Shown piece by piece: positions 6,974 to 12,976 of a stretch of 16,167 nucleotides of DNA. The notes beneath the pieces were generated by a model. It ran no database searches. It was not told the origin of the DNA and worked only from the letters and a program-made list of their open reading frames with translations. This DNA is from GCA-2731375 sp964507245 (GTDB taxonomy: Bacteria > Pseudomonadota > Alphaproteobacteria > GCA-2731375): the NCBI GenBank assembly GCA_964507245.1, contig CAZDQC010000077.1, positions 1 to 16,167 of the forward strand, written 5' to 3'. The position numbers and the translations under genes are program-made. How positions within the stretch are numbered: the stretch's first letter is position 1; each line of letters starts with the position of its first letter.

Positions 6974-7990
6974 TCAGCCCTTAGCGACTAGAAACTGCTG
7001 GTTGACGCAGTTGCGGAGCACGCCGTCTGCCAGATAGCTTATCACGGTCTTCGCCGCCTTCTCGCGGGCATCATGAGCGCCGTCAGGGCTGTACCAAGCA
7101 ACGTGCGAGGTGACGATGACACGTCCCTCCGTCCATTTCTCACCGGCCTTCAGTGCAATGAACAGCGGATGGTCCGGGTTCGGCGGTTCGTCAGGCAACA
7201 CGTCCAGTCCGGCAGCGGCAATACAGTTATTCTTCAACGCGTCGGTGACGGCATCCAGGTCACAGACCTTGCCACGTGCCGTGGAGATCAGGATGGCCGA
7301 TTCTTTCATGCAGGAGATTGCCTGGCCGTTGACCATGCCGTTGGTCTCCGCCGTCAACGGCGTATGGACGCTGACCACATCCGCTTCGCGCAACATCTCC
7401 TCTAGGCTCTCGCGCCGCTCAAAACCCACCGACTGGTCTTTGCCGTCCGGTACGTATGGGTCGTAGAAAACAACGTTCATTCCGAATGCCTTGGCGCGCA
7501 GGCCTGCCGCCGTGCCGATGCGGCCGCAACCGATAATGCCGAATGTGGTACCGCGTACCCGGCGCATAATAGGGATATCGATTGTATTCCAGTTGCCAAC
7601 CGGGTCGGAGACAATTTTGTTATGCACCTGGACGATGCCACGGGTCAGGCCCAGCATCAAACCAATAGCGTGGTCAGCGACGTCCGTGGTGCCGTAGTCC
7701 GGCACGTTGCAAGCGGGAATACCGCGCCGTCCGGCTTCCTCAATATCGAGTGCGTCGAATCCTACCCCCATGCGGATGATCATGCGGACGTTCGGGGCCC
7801 GGTCAAGCATCGCCTTATCGCAGCGGAGCCGTCCCCAGACCATCAGCGCTTCGGCGGCCCCCCAAGCCTCTGCTGGGACATCATTCAGGTCGGTCGCCTG
7901 ATAGAGACGGAGCTCTGCCCGGTCGCCGAATACAGCCTGCTCAGTATCCGCGCCACCTGCGTAGCGCGCGTCGGGCATGACAACAATCAT
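6974..7990 (-). CDS. C-terminal-binding-protein-like D-isomer 2-hydroxyacid dehydrogenase
   Basis: A 338-residue cytosolic NAD(P)-dependent dehydrogenase. The split catalytic domain (residues about 1-105 and 305-338) surrounds a Rossmann domain with GCGRIG at 154-159 and Asp177 as the NAD-ribose residue. Catalytic residues are in place: Arg239 in STARGK, Glu268 in DVLPDEPP, and His296 in SHVAWYS. YGTTDVADHAIGLML and SHVAWYSPD are the signature segments of the bacterial CtBP-like branch, which reduces 2-oxo acids to D-2-hydroxy acids (substrate unknown). Start ATG 7990 has a GAGG-type site upstream. The gene has a hairpin with a T-run downstream. It is in the same orientation as the interrupted 3-hydroxyisobutyrate-dehydrogenase-like gene 300 bp upstream, possibly once part of one hydroxy-acid pathway. 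Confidence 0.92.
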   Translation of the reverse strand: MIVVMPDARYAGGADTEQAVFGDRAELRLYQATDLNDVPAEAWGAAEALMVWGRLRCDKAMLDRAPNVRMIIRMGVGFDALDIEEAGRRGIPACNVPDYGTTDVADHAIGLMLGLTRGIVQVHNKIVSDPVGNWNTIDIPIMRRVRGTTFGIIGCGRIGTAAGLRAKAFGMNVVFYDPYVPDGKDQSVGFERRESLEEMLREADVVSVHTPLTAETNGMVNGQAISCMKESAILISTARGKVCDLDAVTDALKNNCIAAAGLDVLPDEPPNPDHPLFIALKAGEKWTEGRVIVTSHVAWYSPDGAHDAREKAAKTVISYLADGVLRNCVNQQFLVAKG

Positions 7991-8293
7991 AAAGCCTGAT
8001 CCTCTTCAGTTCGGGTGGCAATCAGGGTGCGCATCAAAGAATTATAACCGAGGTCGATGTTGGCTAGCCAGGGGGGCTACGTCGCTTCCGCCGGGTCCTT
8101 TTCCCAGTTTATCTGTTGTTGCCGATCTGCCGGCTCTTGCCGCGACCCGAGGTGCGCCTAGCCCTCGTCCCCTATGTTCATTGAGACCGCCATGGACTTG
8201 CCATAGCTACGATCCAGTAACGCCTGTGCAGCTGCGCAATGGGCGGCGTCGGACTTGGCGTGCGCATCAGGTTGCCCAGATTTTCCACCGCCT
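7991..8293. other. Gene-free stretch with repeat and possible coding remnant
   Basis: This 303 bp contains the second copy of the ~70 bp dispersed element (8062-8130). To its right, one minus-strand frame (8290 down to TAG at 8158-8160) gives a protein-like stretch, LLDRSYGKSMAVSMNIGDEG then stop. The same frame continues after the TAG into the EAT-stop of the repeat. This may be the eroded 3' end of a lost gene. No promoter for the dehydrogenase could be assigned. Confidence 0.45.
8062..8130 (-). repeat. Dispersed ~70 bp repeat, copy 2 (first copy at 1871-1941)
   Basis: Aligns with 1871-1941 with two single-base gaps. Both copies carry an 8 bp palindrome at the left end that differs but stays palindromic (GGCTAGCC here, GGCCGGCC there). 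On the minus strand the TAG that ends the EAT tail is followed by TAGCC-N5-GGCTA, a small hairpin with arms different from those in copy 1. Base changes that keep pairing argue that the structure matters. Confidence 0.75.
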
Positions 8294-9190
8294 CTAATCT
8301 CGGGTCTTCGGCAACTTGAAATTAGCTGCCCGTTCGATCACGCGGATAATTTCGCTCAAATCAGCGTCATGCAGGCCCATGGTCAGGGCCTGACGCAGGG
8401 TGTGGTATGTGGCCCTGGCGACGTTTTGAGGGACTTCGAGACGTTCGGCCTCCATGAGCCACAGCATGGCGTCCTTCTCGATGATATGCATGGGCCCTTC
8501 CATGTTGAAGGCCCGGTTCAAGACGAAATTTGGCACCGTGCTCAACGTGGCGCTATTTTGGTCAGAACCAGAGTTCATGACCCCAAGCGCCTTCCCGGGA
8601 TCAATACCGCCCTTGGCCACCATAACCAGCGCCTCACAGGCAACTACTAGGTTGGTGAAGGACATGATGTTGTTGGCTATCTTGACCAACTGTGCCTGGC
8701 CAACCTTAGGGCTGACCTAGTGGATATCCCGGGCGAATGATTGCAGGAACGGTGCCACCTGATCATAAACAGCCTGCGGTCCGGAGGTAACGACGGTGAT
8801 GTCCCTAGCCCAGGCCCGCTGCACGCCCCCCGTGATTGGGCTATCCAACATGGTGATGCCTTTGGCCGCCAAGTCGGCTTCAACGGCAATTGTAGCTTCC
8901 GTGCCCATGGTGCCCAGATTGACAAACGTCTTCATGGCGCCACCCTTCATTACGCCGTCCGGCCCGCTGACGATGGTTCGGAAACTCTCGACACTGGGCA
9001 TGCAGGCGAAAATCACCTCGGCCTCGTCAGCAACTTCCGTCGGCGAAGACAGAACGCGAGCCTGTTTCTTTGCCAAACTTTTGGTCGCGTCAATATTGAT
9101 GTCGAACACGGCCAGTGAATTTTCCTGGTCCAGTATGTTTGTGGCCAATGGCGCGCCAATGCTACCCGTACCTATAAATTCTGCTTTCAT
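8294..9190 (-). pseudogene. 3-hydroxyisobutyrate dehydrogenase-family gene interrupted by an in-frame TAG
   Basis: Read from ATG 9190 the frame starts MKAEFIGTGSIGAP, the NAD(P)-binding GxGxxG of beta-hydroxyacid dehydrogenases, and continues through DSPITGGVQRA (substrate-binding segment) to FARDIH, where TAG occurs at 8717-8719. The same frame goes on without a shift: VSPKVGQAQLVKIANN, which contains the catalytic Lys, then a normal helical C-terminus to TAG at 8294-8296. Total length (299 codons) equals a complete family member, so one point change, probably Tyr or another sense codon to TAG, is the only lesion. Reactions in this family are NAD-dependent oxidations of 3-hydroxyisobutyrate, tartronate semialdehyde or similar acids. 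The upstream ATG at 9235 lies inside the repeat and is a less likely start. The upstream region is the left copy of the conserved promoter-leader. Confidence 0.85.
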
Positions 9191-9228
9191 GCCGATACCT
9201 ACTGACTCTGCCGCAATGCCATAGGTAA

Positions 9229-9318
9229 CCTCCATGCTTGATCACTTTTCCCATTCGGAACTGGCCTGTCCAACGACGGACCAGGTGCGTCTTGCCGCTG
9301 GTTTTGGCGGGGCCCTAG
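9229..9318 (-). repeat. Left copy of the inverted promoter-leader repeat
   Basis: Reverse-complement match to 10526-10615. The core 9243-9309 is identical to 10535-10601 over all 67 bases, with scattered mismatches outside. It lies directly upstream of the interrupted dehydrogenase and, in transcript orientation, ends with GGAGG followed 6 bases later by ATG of a seven-codon frame (9222-9199). That frame's stop is 8 bases before the dehydrogenase start. It begins 37 bases after a -10 box (TATATT) on the minus strand. Confidence 0.92.
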
Positions 9319-9346
9319 AGAAACTTCGAATCAAACTCGATGCGCC

Positions 9347-9352
9347 AATATA
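9347..9352 (-). promoter_or_regulatory. -10 box of the leftward promoter
   Basis: TATATT on the minus strand, placed exactly where the right-hand copy of the repeat has TATAAT (37 bases before the conserved core in both). The bases between share GTTTGA and GGC. No convincing -35 hexamer is visible. Confidence 0.45.
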
Positions 9353-9417
9353 CCTCTACATGGCCCGCCAGACATAGACAGACCGGTCAGGACCGTGACA
9401 ACATTGTCCCGTATCTG

Positions 9418-9448
9418 TTTTCTTAAATGTGCCAAGGAGGTAATTCCT
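9418..9448 (+). repeat. Duplicated leader before first small barrel gene
   Basis: TTTTCTTAAAT, then GCCAAGGAGG and AATTCCT directly before the ATG, recurs at 9747-9781 before the next gene with a few insertions. The GGAGG is the ribosome binding site in both. The pair shows that the leader, at least, was copied in tandem. Confidence 0.65.
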
Positions 9449-9736
9449 ATGAGTGTGATACGCGTATTCGTTTTTGAAACACCCGAACCAAGAGCGACTG
9501 TGATGAAGCATTGGCGGGATGGTGAAAATTTATATAAAAAGGCCAAGAGAGACAAAATCCTGAAAAGCTTTAGATTGGTCGAAACAGATAACCGCTGGTT
9601 GGCAATCACTGAATTCGATACCAAGGCCAAGTTGAATAAATTTGTAAAAATTGTTGCTGAACAGCGCAATGCAGTTGTTCTGGCTAGTGGCGGACAAGGT
9701 TGGGCCTATGCAGGCACTGTTCGAGGCAGTAGCTAA
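9449..9736 (+). CDS. Small dimeric alpha-beta-barrel-like protein 1 (function unknown)
   Basis: A 95-residue soluble protein. Start ATG 9449 is chosen because AAGGAGG (9434-9440) lies 8 bases upstream; an earlier in-frame ATG at 9395 lacks a site. The predicted order strand (SVIRVFVFET), helix (PEPRATVMKHWRDGENLYKKAKRD), two strands (LKSFRLVET, RWLAITEFD), helix (KAKLNKFVKIVAEQ), strand (GWAYAGTVRG) is the ferredoxin-like half-barrel of the antibiotic-biosynthesis-monooxygenase/stress-responsive dimeric superfamily. Those proteins range from heme-degrading and quinol oxygenases to simple ligand binders, and no catalytic residue can be assigned here. The next gene is 45 bp downstream with a nearly identical leader and similar size and fold, so an operon or tandem pair is likely. 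Both sit inside the inverted repeat pair. Confidence 0.75.
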   Translation: MSVIRVFVFETPEPRATVMKHWRDGENLYKKAKRDKILKSFRLVETDNRWLAITEFDTKAKLNKFVKIVAEQRNAVVLASGGQGWAYAGTVRGSS

Positions 9737-9746
9737 TTCCTATCAA

Positions 9747-9781
9747 TTTTCTTAAATTCACGGGCCAATGGAGGAATTCCT
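9747..9781 (+). repeat. Duplicated leader before second small barrel gene
   Basis: Second copy of the leader at 9418-9448: TTTTCTTAAAT, GGCCAATGGAGG and AATTCCT before ATG 9782. It supplies the ribosome binding site of that gene. Confidence 0.65.
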
Positions 9782-10066
9782 ATGAGTTACAAGCGTGTAA
9801 CGATAATTACTGGGTCGGCAGTCACGGACGAGGCGATTGCGATCATGAAAAACAAATACATGCCTGCTGTTAGAGCGATGGGTTGCTTGGAGGCTGATGT
9901 AATCCAGACGGGTCCTAACTCAACCGTTTTAGTTGCGACGTATGCTGACAAGGCAGCAGCTGATGCCGCTGCGGAAAAAGCGGCGGCACTTCGAGCTGAA
10001 AGCCAAGAGGAGTTTAAGGGCGACGTGCCCACAGTTCTTGAGGGCGAAGTTATCGTCACGATGTAA
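9782..10066 (+). CDS. Small dimeric alpha-beta-barrel-like protein 2 (function unknown)
   Basis: A 94-residue soluble protein with the same strand-helix-strand-strand-helix-strand order: YKRVTIITGS, a helix around EAIAIMKNKYMPAVRAM, EADVIQTG, TVLVATYAD, an alanine-rich helix around KAAADAAAEKAAALRAES, then TVLEGEVIVTM. The layout is typical of the ABM/YCII-like dimeric alpha-beta barrels. Sequence identity to its upstream neighbour looks low, so if they are paralogues they have diverged strongly while their leaders have not. Ribosome binding site GGAGG at 9771-9775. Two hairpins follow the stop. Function unknown; the neighbours (peroxiredoxin, dehydrogenase) only suggest a redox or small-molecule setting. 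Confidence 0.75.
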   Translation: MSYKRVTIITGSAVTDEAIAIMKNKYMPAVRAMGCLEADVIQTGPNSTVLVATYADKAAADAAAEKAAALRAESQEEFKGDVPTVLEGEVIVTM

Positions 10067-10491
10067 CCGGTTAATTTTTCCCCAAAACTGAAGTTGTGAT
10101 ACCCGTCTGGTGCCTTCGGGCGATCCAGGCACTGGGCGGGCAATCTATTGGTTGCTTCCAACGGCGCGATATTGCGCCGCGGATTACTAGGCCGACCGTG
10201 GCTGCAAAGCTCAGGCAGAAGTCATCCTGTTTAGGCATCAATCGCTGACTTGTATGTTTGCTTTGGTCCATCAAAACCCCAACAAAAAACGCCCCGCAGG
10301 TGATTGCTGCGCGGCGTATACTTCTCCTACACTAGAAATATTGTACCACATTTCGCGGGTTAGTGGTTCACGGTTTTGTATTAAAAAGACCGCATTTCTG
10401 GATTACACGCCTAAACAATTAGCTCGATGGCTATAGATATCGCGAGAAATAGCAGAATTCCTTAGTAGGCGACCGTCAGGCGCTGGTGATG
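10067..10491. other. Gene-free stretch with three hairpins
   Basis: No gene is supported here. After the second barrel gene come GTGCC-N13-GGCAC (10110-10132) and CGGCGC-N6-GCGCCG (10162-10179), neither followed by a T-run on +. A strong leftward terminator lies at 10284-10316. A 60-codon + frame at 10254-10436 reads straight through that terminator and lacks a ribosome binding site, so I do not call it. Confidence 0.55.
10284..10316 (-). terminator. Rho-independent terminator, leftward
   Basis: On the minus strand CGCCGCGCAG (10316-10307) pairs with CTGCGGGGCG (10299-10290) with one mismatch across a 7-base loop, followed by TTTTTT (10289-10284). This is a textbook intrinsic terminator for leftward transcription. 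No leftward gene lies immediately to its right, so the transcript it ends is unexplained. A TACAAT hexamer on the minus strand about 25-30 bp upstream (10340s) might start a very short RNA. Confidence 0.75.
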
Positions 10492-10497
10492 TATAAT
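10492..10497 (+). promoter_or_regulatory. -10 box of the rightward (peroxiredoxin) promoter
   Basis: Perfect TATAAT. Transcription would begin near 10503-10505, putting the conserved 67 bp core about 30 bases into the RNA. The corresponding element in the left copy is TATATT at identical spacing. The -35 region is poor, which suggests dependence on an activator. Confidence 0.6.
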
Positions 10498-10525
10498 GGT
10501 GCGTAGAGTTTGACACTGAGGCGTC

Positions 10526-10615
10526 CTAAGGCCTCGCCAAAACCAGCGGCAAGACGCACCTGGTCCGTCGTTGGACAGGCCAGTTCCGAATGGGAAAAGT
10601 GGTCGAGCATAGAGG
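10526..10615 (+). repeat. Right copy of the inverted promoter-leader repeat
   Basis: Inverted partner of 9229-9318, identical over 10535-10601. In the RNA, CCTGGTCC-N6-GGACAGG forms a stem with one bulge. CCAG at 10543-10546 can compete for the same CTGG, giving two exclusive pairings. The repeat ends in AGAGG (10611-10615), a ribosome binding site for the short frame at 10623. Confidence 0.92.
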
Positions 10616-10622
10616 AAAACAA

Positions 10623-10700
10623 ATGAACGCGGCGTGGGTCTTGAATATCCGGACTGATCCGTCTGCGCTAGGAGGTGAAAATGTCACTAAGAATAAATGA
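10623..10700 (+). CDS. Possible leader peptide overlapping the peroxiredoxin start
   Basis: A 25-codon frame (MNAAWVLNIRTDPSALGGEN to VTKNK) with AGAGG 7 bases upstream, supplied by the repeat. It contains the peroxiredoxin ribosome binding site and overlaps its first codons in another frame, the arrangement of a translationally coupled leader. The left repeat copy likewise feeds a tiny frame (9222-9199) ending just before its gene. It may be chance; no family is known to me. Confidence 0.3.
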   Translation: MNAAWVLNIRTDPSALGGENVTKNK

Positions 10701-11340
10701 TGAAGCACCCAATTTTACAGCCGAAACTACCCATGGAGCCATTAATTTTCATGATTGGATTGGCGACGGATGGGCCATCCTATTTTCTCATCCGAAGGAT
10801 TTCACGCCCGTTTGCACCACGGAATTGGGCTACATGGCCGGCCTAAAGCCTGAATTCGACAAGCGCAATTGCAAAATTCTCGGCCTGTCGGTAGACCCAG
10901 TCGACAACCATGCAGCATGGGCCAAGGATATTGAGGACGTTCAGGGCCACACGGTAACCTACCCAATGATCGGAGATACAGACCTTAATGTTGCCAAGTT
11001 GTATGAAATGTTGCCCGCCGACGAGAGCGGGTCATCCGAAGGCCGGACCGCAGTGAACAACGCCACTGTACGGACAGTTTTCCTGATCGGTCCTGATAAA
11101 AAAATCAAGCTGTCCCTTACCTATCCCATGAGTACCGGACGTAATTTTGATGAAGTTCTCCGGGTCCTGGACTCTTGTCAATTGACGGCCCAACATCAGG
11201 TCGCGACGCCGGTAAACTGGAACAAAGGAGATGATGTGATTATTGTGCCGGCCGTGTCCGATAATAAAGCTAAGGAGAAATACCCTAATGGCTGGAAAGC
11301 ACCGAAGCCCTACCTACGCTTCGTCCCCGATCCAAGCTAA
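10681..11340 (+). CDS. 1-Cys peroxiredoxin (Prx6 family)
   Basis: A 219-residue cytosolic peroxidase that reduces hydrogen peroxide and alkyl hydroperoxides. The thioredoxin-fold domain contains FSHPKDFTPVCTTELG (residues 35-50) with peroxidatic Cys45 in the Prx6-type PVCTTE motif. Arg131 completes the active site. The C-terminal domain (about 170-219) carries TPVNWNKGDDVIIVP and the terminal YLRFVPDP of the 1-Cys group. There is no resolving Cys at the 2-Cys position; Cys166 is an extra. The start is ATG 10681 because GGAGG at 10671-10675 is 5 bases away, rather than the in-frame GTG at 10675. It is driven by the promoter-leader at 10492-10615. The long leader and the overlapping short frame point to post-transcriptional control. 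Confidence 0.95.
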   Translation: MSLRINDEAPNFTAETTHGAINFHDWIGDGWAILFSHPKDFTPVCTTELGYMAGLKPEFDKRNCKILGLSVDPVDNHAAWAKDIEDVQGHTVTYPMIGDTDLNVAKLYEMLPADESGSSEGRTAVNNATVRTVFLIGPDKKIKLSLTYPMSTGRNFDEVLRVLDSCQLTAQHQVATPVNWNKGDDVIIVPAVSDNKAKEKYPNGWKAPKPYLRFVPDPS

Positions 11341-11703
11341 GGGCGTCCAATCAACGCAAACTCTCCCACAAACTAATTTAACTTGAGCGATCTTCATTTA
11401 AATAGACTTCGCTCCCCCAGCGATTTTGCCGGGGCTAACTTGACAGCTGCCGCAGTCGAAGCTGTAGCTAACCGACGCAACAGCAAGCAGGCACCGTCGG
11501 GCATAAAGCCCATTATGGTTTCGTGGATGTCACAAAAAATTCGCCTGTCAAATAAATCATGGCGGAGCGCTAACAACACCGGCTCCAAACATAAAGGATT
11601 TGAAGGTCTTTAAAGACCGTATCGAGTTGCGCCACTCTAGGCTGAGGCATACACTTTCGGTCAAGTGTAAGAATTCTAGATTCGTTCCCTAAAGGATATT
11701 CAG
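11341..11703. other. Gene-free stretch upstream of the FNR-type gene
   Basis: This 363 bp has no supported gene. A 76-codon + frame from TTG 11383 lacks a ribosome binding site and known features. It holds a 14 bp perfect palindrome, GGTCTTTAAAGACC (11605-11618), and the inverted repeat at 11650-11669. No terminator for the peroxiredoxin was found. Confidence 0.5.
11650..11669. promoter_or_regulatory. Inverted repeat before the FNR-type regulator gene
   Basis: TACACTT-N6-AAGTGTA, perfect 7 bp arms, ending 34 bp before the start codon. It does not match the FNR consensus TTGAT-N4-ATCAA, so it is either another regulator's operator, a divergent autoregulatory site, or a hairpin in the leader RNA that could mask translation. 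Confidence 0.45.
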
Positions 11704-12504
11704 ATGGCACTACGCCTTCAACCAACACCTCAGATATTGAGGGTCGAGGCCCGAAATGAAAAAGAGTTAGGAACTGCATTTCCGTGCCAACCGGGGGTGG
11801 GGCAAAGTAATAAAGTGCCTTTCCGATGCTCTACCTGTAAGGTTCGTGAATTAGCATTTTGTTGTGTTTTAAACGACGCAGAAATTGAACGTTTCGAGAA
11901 TATCTTGACCCACGTAAAATTATCCCCCCGCCAGACACTTTTTGACGAAGCCGAAGAAGCGACACACGCTTTCAATGTCACCGAGGGTACGTTGAAGCTC
12001 TTTAAGCTTCTACCTGATGGGCGACGCCAGGTTATTGGATTTCTCAACCCTGGCGATTTCATTGGTCTTGCTGACGTACAGGAATACAGTTGCAGCGCCG
12101 AGGCGATAACCGATACATTATTGTGCCGTTTTCCTCGGAAAAAACTTGAGATCTTGTTGAAGAAGTTACCAAAATTAGAATCTCGGTTTTTTGATATGGC
12201 TAGAAACGAATTGTTGGAGGCTCACCAAAAGATGTTGCTACTTGGCCGAATGACGGCAAAAGAGCGAATTGCATCTTTTTTGTTGATGTTGTCTGATCGA
12301 GCCGCATGCAGAGGCCAACCCAGGAACCCAATCGCCATCCCTATGAGCCGCAACGACATCGGTGACTTTCTCGGTTTGACCATCGAGACCGTCAGCCGTA
12401 CTTTGACCCGTCTAAAAGGGACCGGCGTTATCTCTGTTGAGAATAATAGAAAAATTATTGTTAACGACCAGGACTTACTCGAAGAAATAGCAGGCAGAAT
12501 TTAG
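11704..12504 (+). CDS. CRP/FNR-family oxygen-sensing regulator with predicted 4Fe-4S cluster
   Basis: A 266-residue dimeric transcription factor. The N-terminal cysteines Cys42-x2-Cys45-x7-Cys53 plus Cys130 (in EYSCSAEA) are the four ligands expected for an oxygen-labile 4Fe-4S cluster, with the spacing used by alphaproteobacterial FnrN/FnrL proteins. The cyclic-nucleotide-binding-like barrel spans about 55-155, the dimer helix about 157-185, and the winged helix-turn-helix about 190-266. The recognition helix contains IETVSRTLTRLK, with the Glu, Ser and Arg that read TTGAT half-sites in FNR. Start ATG 11704 has AAAGGA 8 bases upstream. Family members activate anaerobic or microaerobic respiration genes. 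The multiheme cytochrome downstream is a sensible target, though no canonical box is seen there. Confidence 0.93.
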   Translation: MALRLQPTPQILRVEARNEKELGTAFPCQPGVGQSNKVPFRCSTCKVRELAFCCVLNDAEIERFENILTHVKLSPRQTLFDEAEEATHAFNVTEGTLKLFKLLPDGRRQVIGFLNPGDFIGLADVQEYSCSAEAITDTLLCRFPRKKLEILLKKLPKLESRFFDMARNELLEAHQKMLLLGRMTAKERIASFLLMLSDRAACRGQPRNPIAIPMSRNDIGDFLGLTIETVSRTLTRLKGTGVISVENNRKIIVNDQDLLEEIAGRI

Positions 12505-12541
12505 TGGGTTTATTCTATCTGGTTTGTACTAATTATAGAAG

Positions 12542-12976
12542 TTAGTTAAGCAACTGTGTTTGTCGCTCTTCTCTCTGGATAAATATCTCAAATAATTCGG
12601 CGTCCATTCTGATCTCTGAAAATCCTGTGCATGGATGGGTAAGATCCATTTGGTTTCCGATGTATAGTGTTATTAGGAATTCATTATTGATTGCTGCAAG
12701 TTGAATATCAACCCCTTCATTTCTCATGAAATAAATAGCGATAAATCCACCGAAAAGTCTCTTGTGCTGCTATAGAGCGCCGGCCCATTTGTAAACCATG
12801 TTGCTATCTAGTTCTACACAAGCTGGCGCAAATTTTAGAATTTGACCTAGATCAATGCTAGCTACTTCAAAATCAGTAGTATTATGATAATTCAGTACAA
12901 ATACTGATTTGTATAAAATAGTTATGGCAATATTCGGGAACGGAAATTTACATATTTGCTTGGCGAATGTACGCAC
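12542..12976 (-). pseudogene. Unrecognised 145-codon reading frame interrupted by TAG
   Basis: On the minus strand a frame from GTG 12976 runs 68 codons to TAG (12770-12772). It then continues in the same frame for 75 more codons to a stop at 12542, with no other stop. In such AT-rich DNA a random frame of this length should meet several stops, so a decayed gene is likelier than chance. The N-half reads FPNIAITILYKSVFVLNYHN and the C-half MRNEGVDIQLAAINNEFLIT. There is no signal peptide and no motif I recognise. It lies convergent to the FNR-type gene and divergent from the cytochrome unit. The start is uncertain. Confidence 0.4.

Noticed and set aside
10254..10436. 60-codon plus-strand frame
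   Set aside because: It reads through a strong intrinsic terminator hairpin and has no ribosome binding site.
1760..11375. Shared CTCTCCCACAAACT at about 1760 and 11360
   Set aside because: A 14-base match is expected about once by chance in a window of this size, and the flanks do not match.
11383..11613. 76-codon frame from TTG between peroxiredoxin and FNR-type gene
   Set aside because: No ribosome binding site, no recognisable motif, ordinary chance length.
8717..12772. Reassignment of TAG to an amino acid
   Set aside because: TAG also serves as the natural last codon of the MFS gene (3149-3151), the FNR-type gene (12502-12504) and the C-terminal part of the dehydrogenase. Reading through at the MFS gene gives only three codons before TGA. 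Local nonsense mutations explain the data better.
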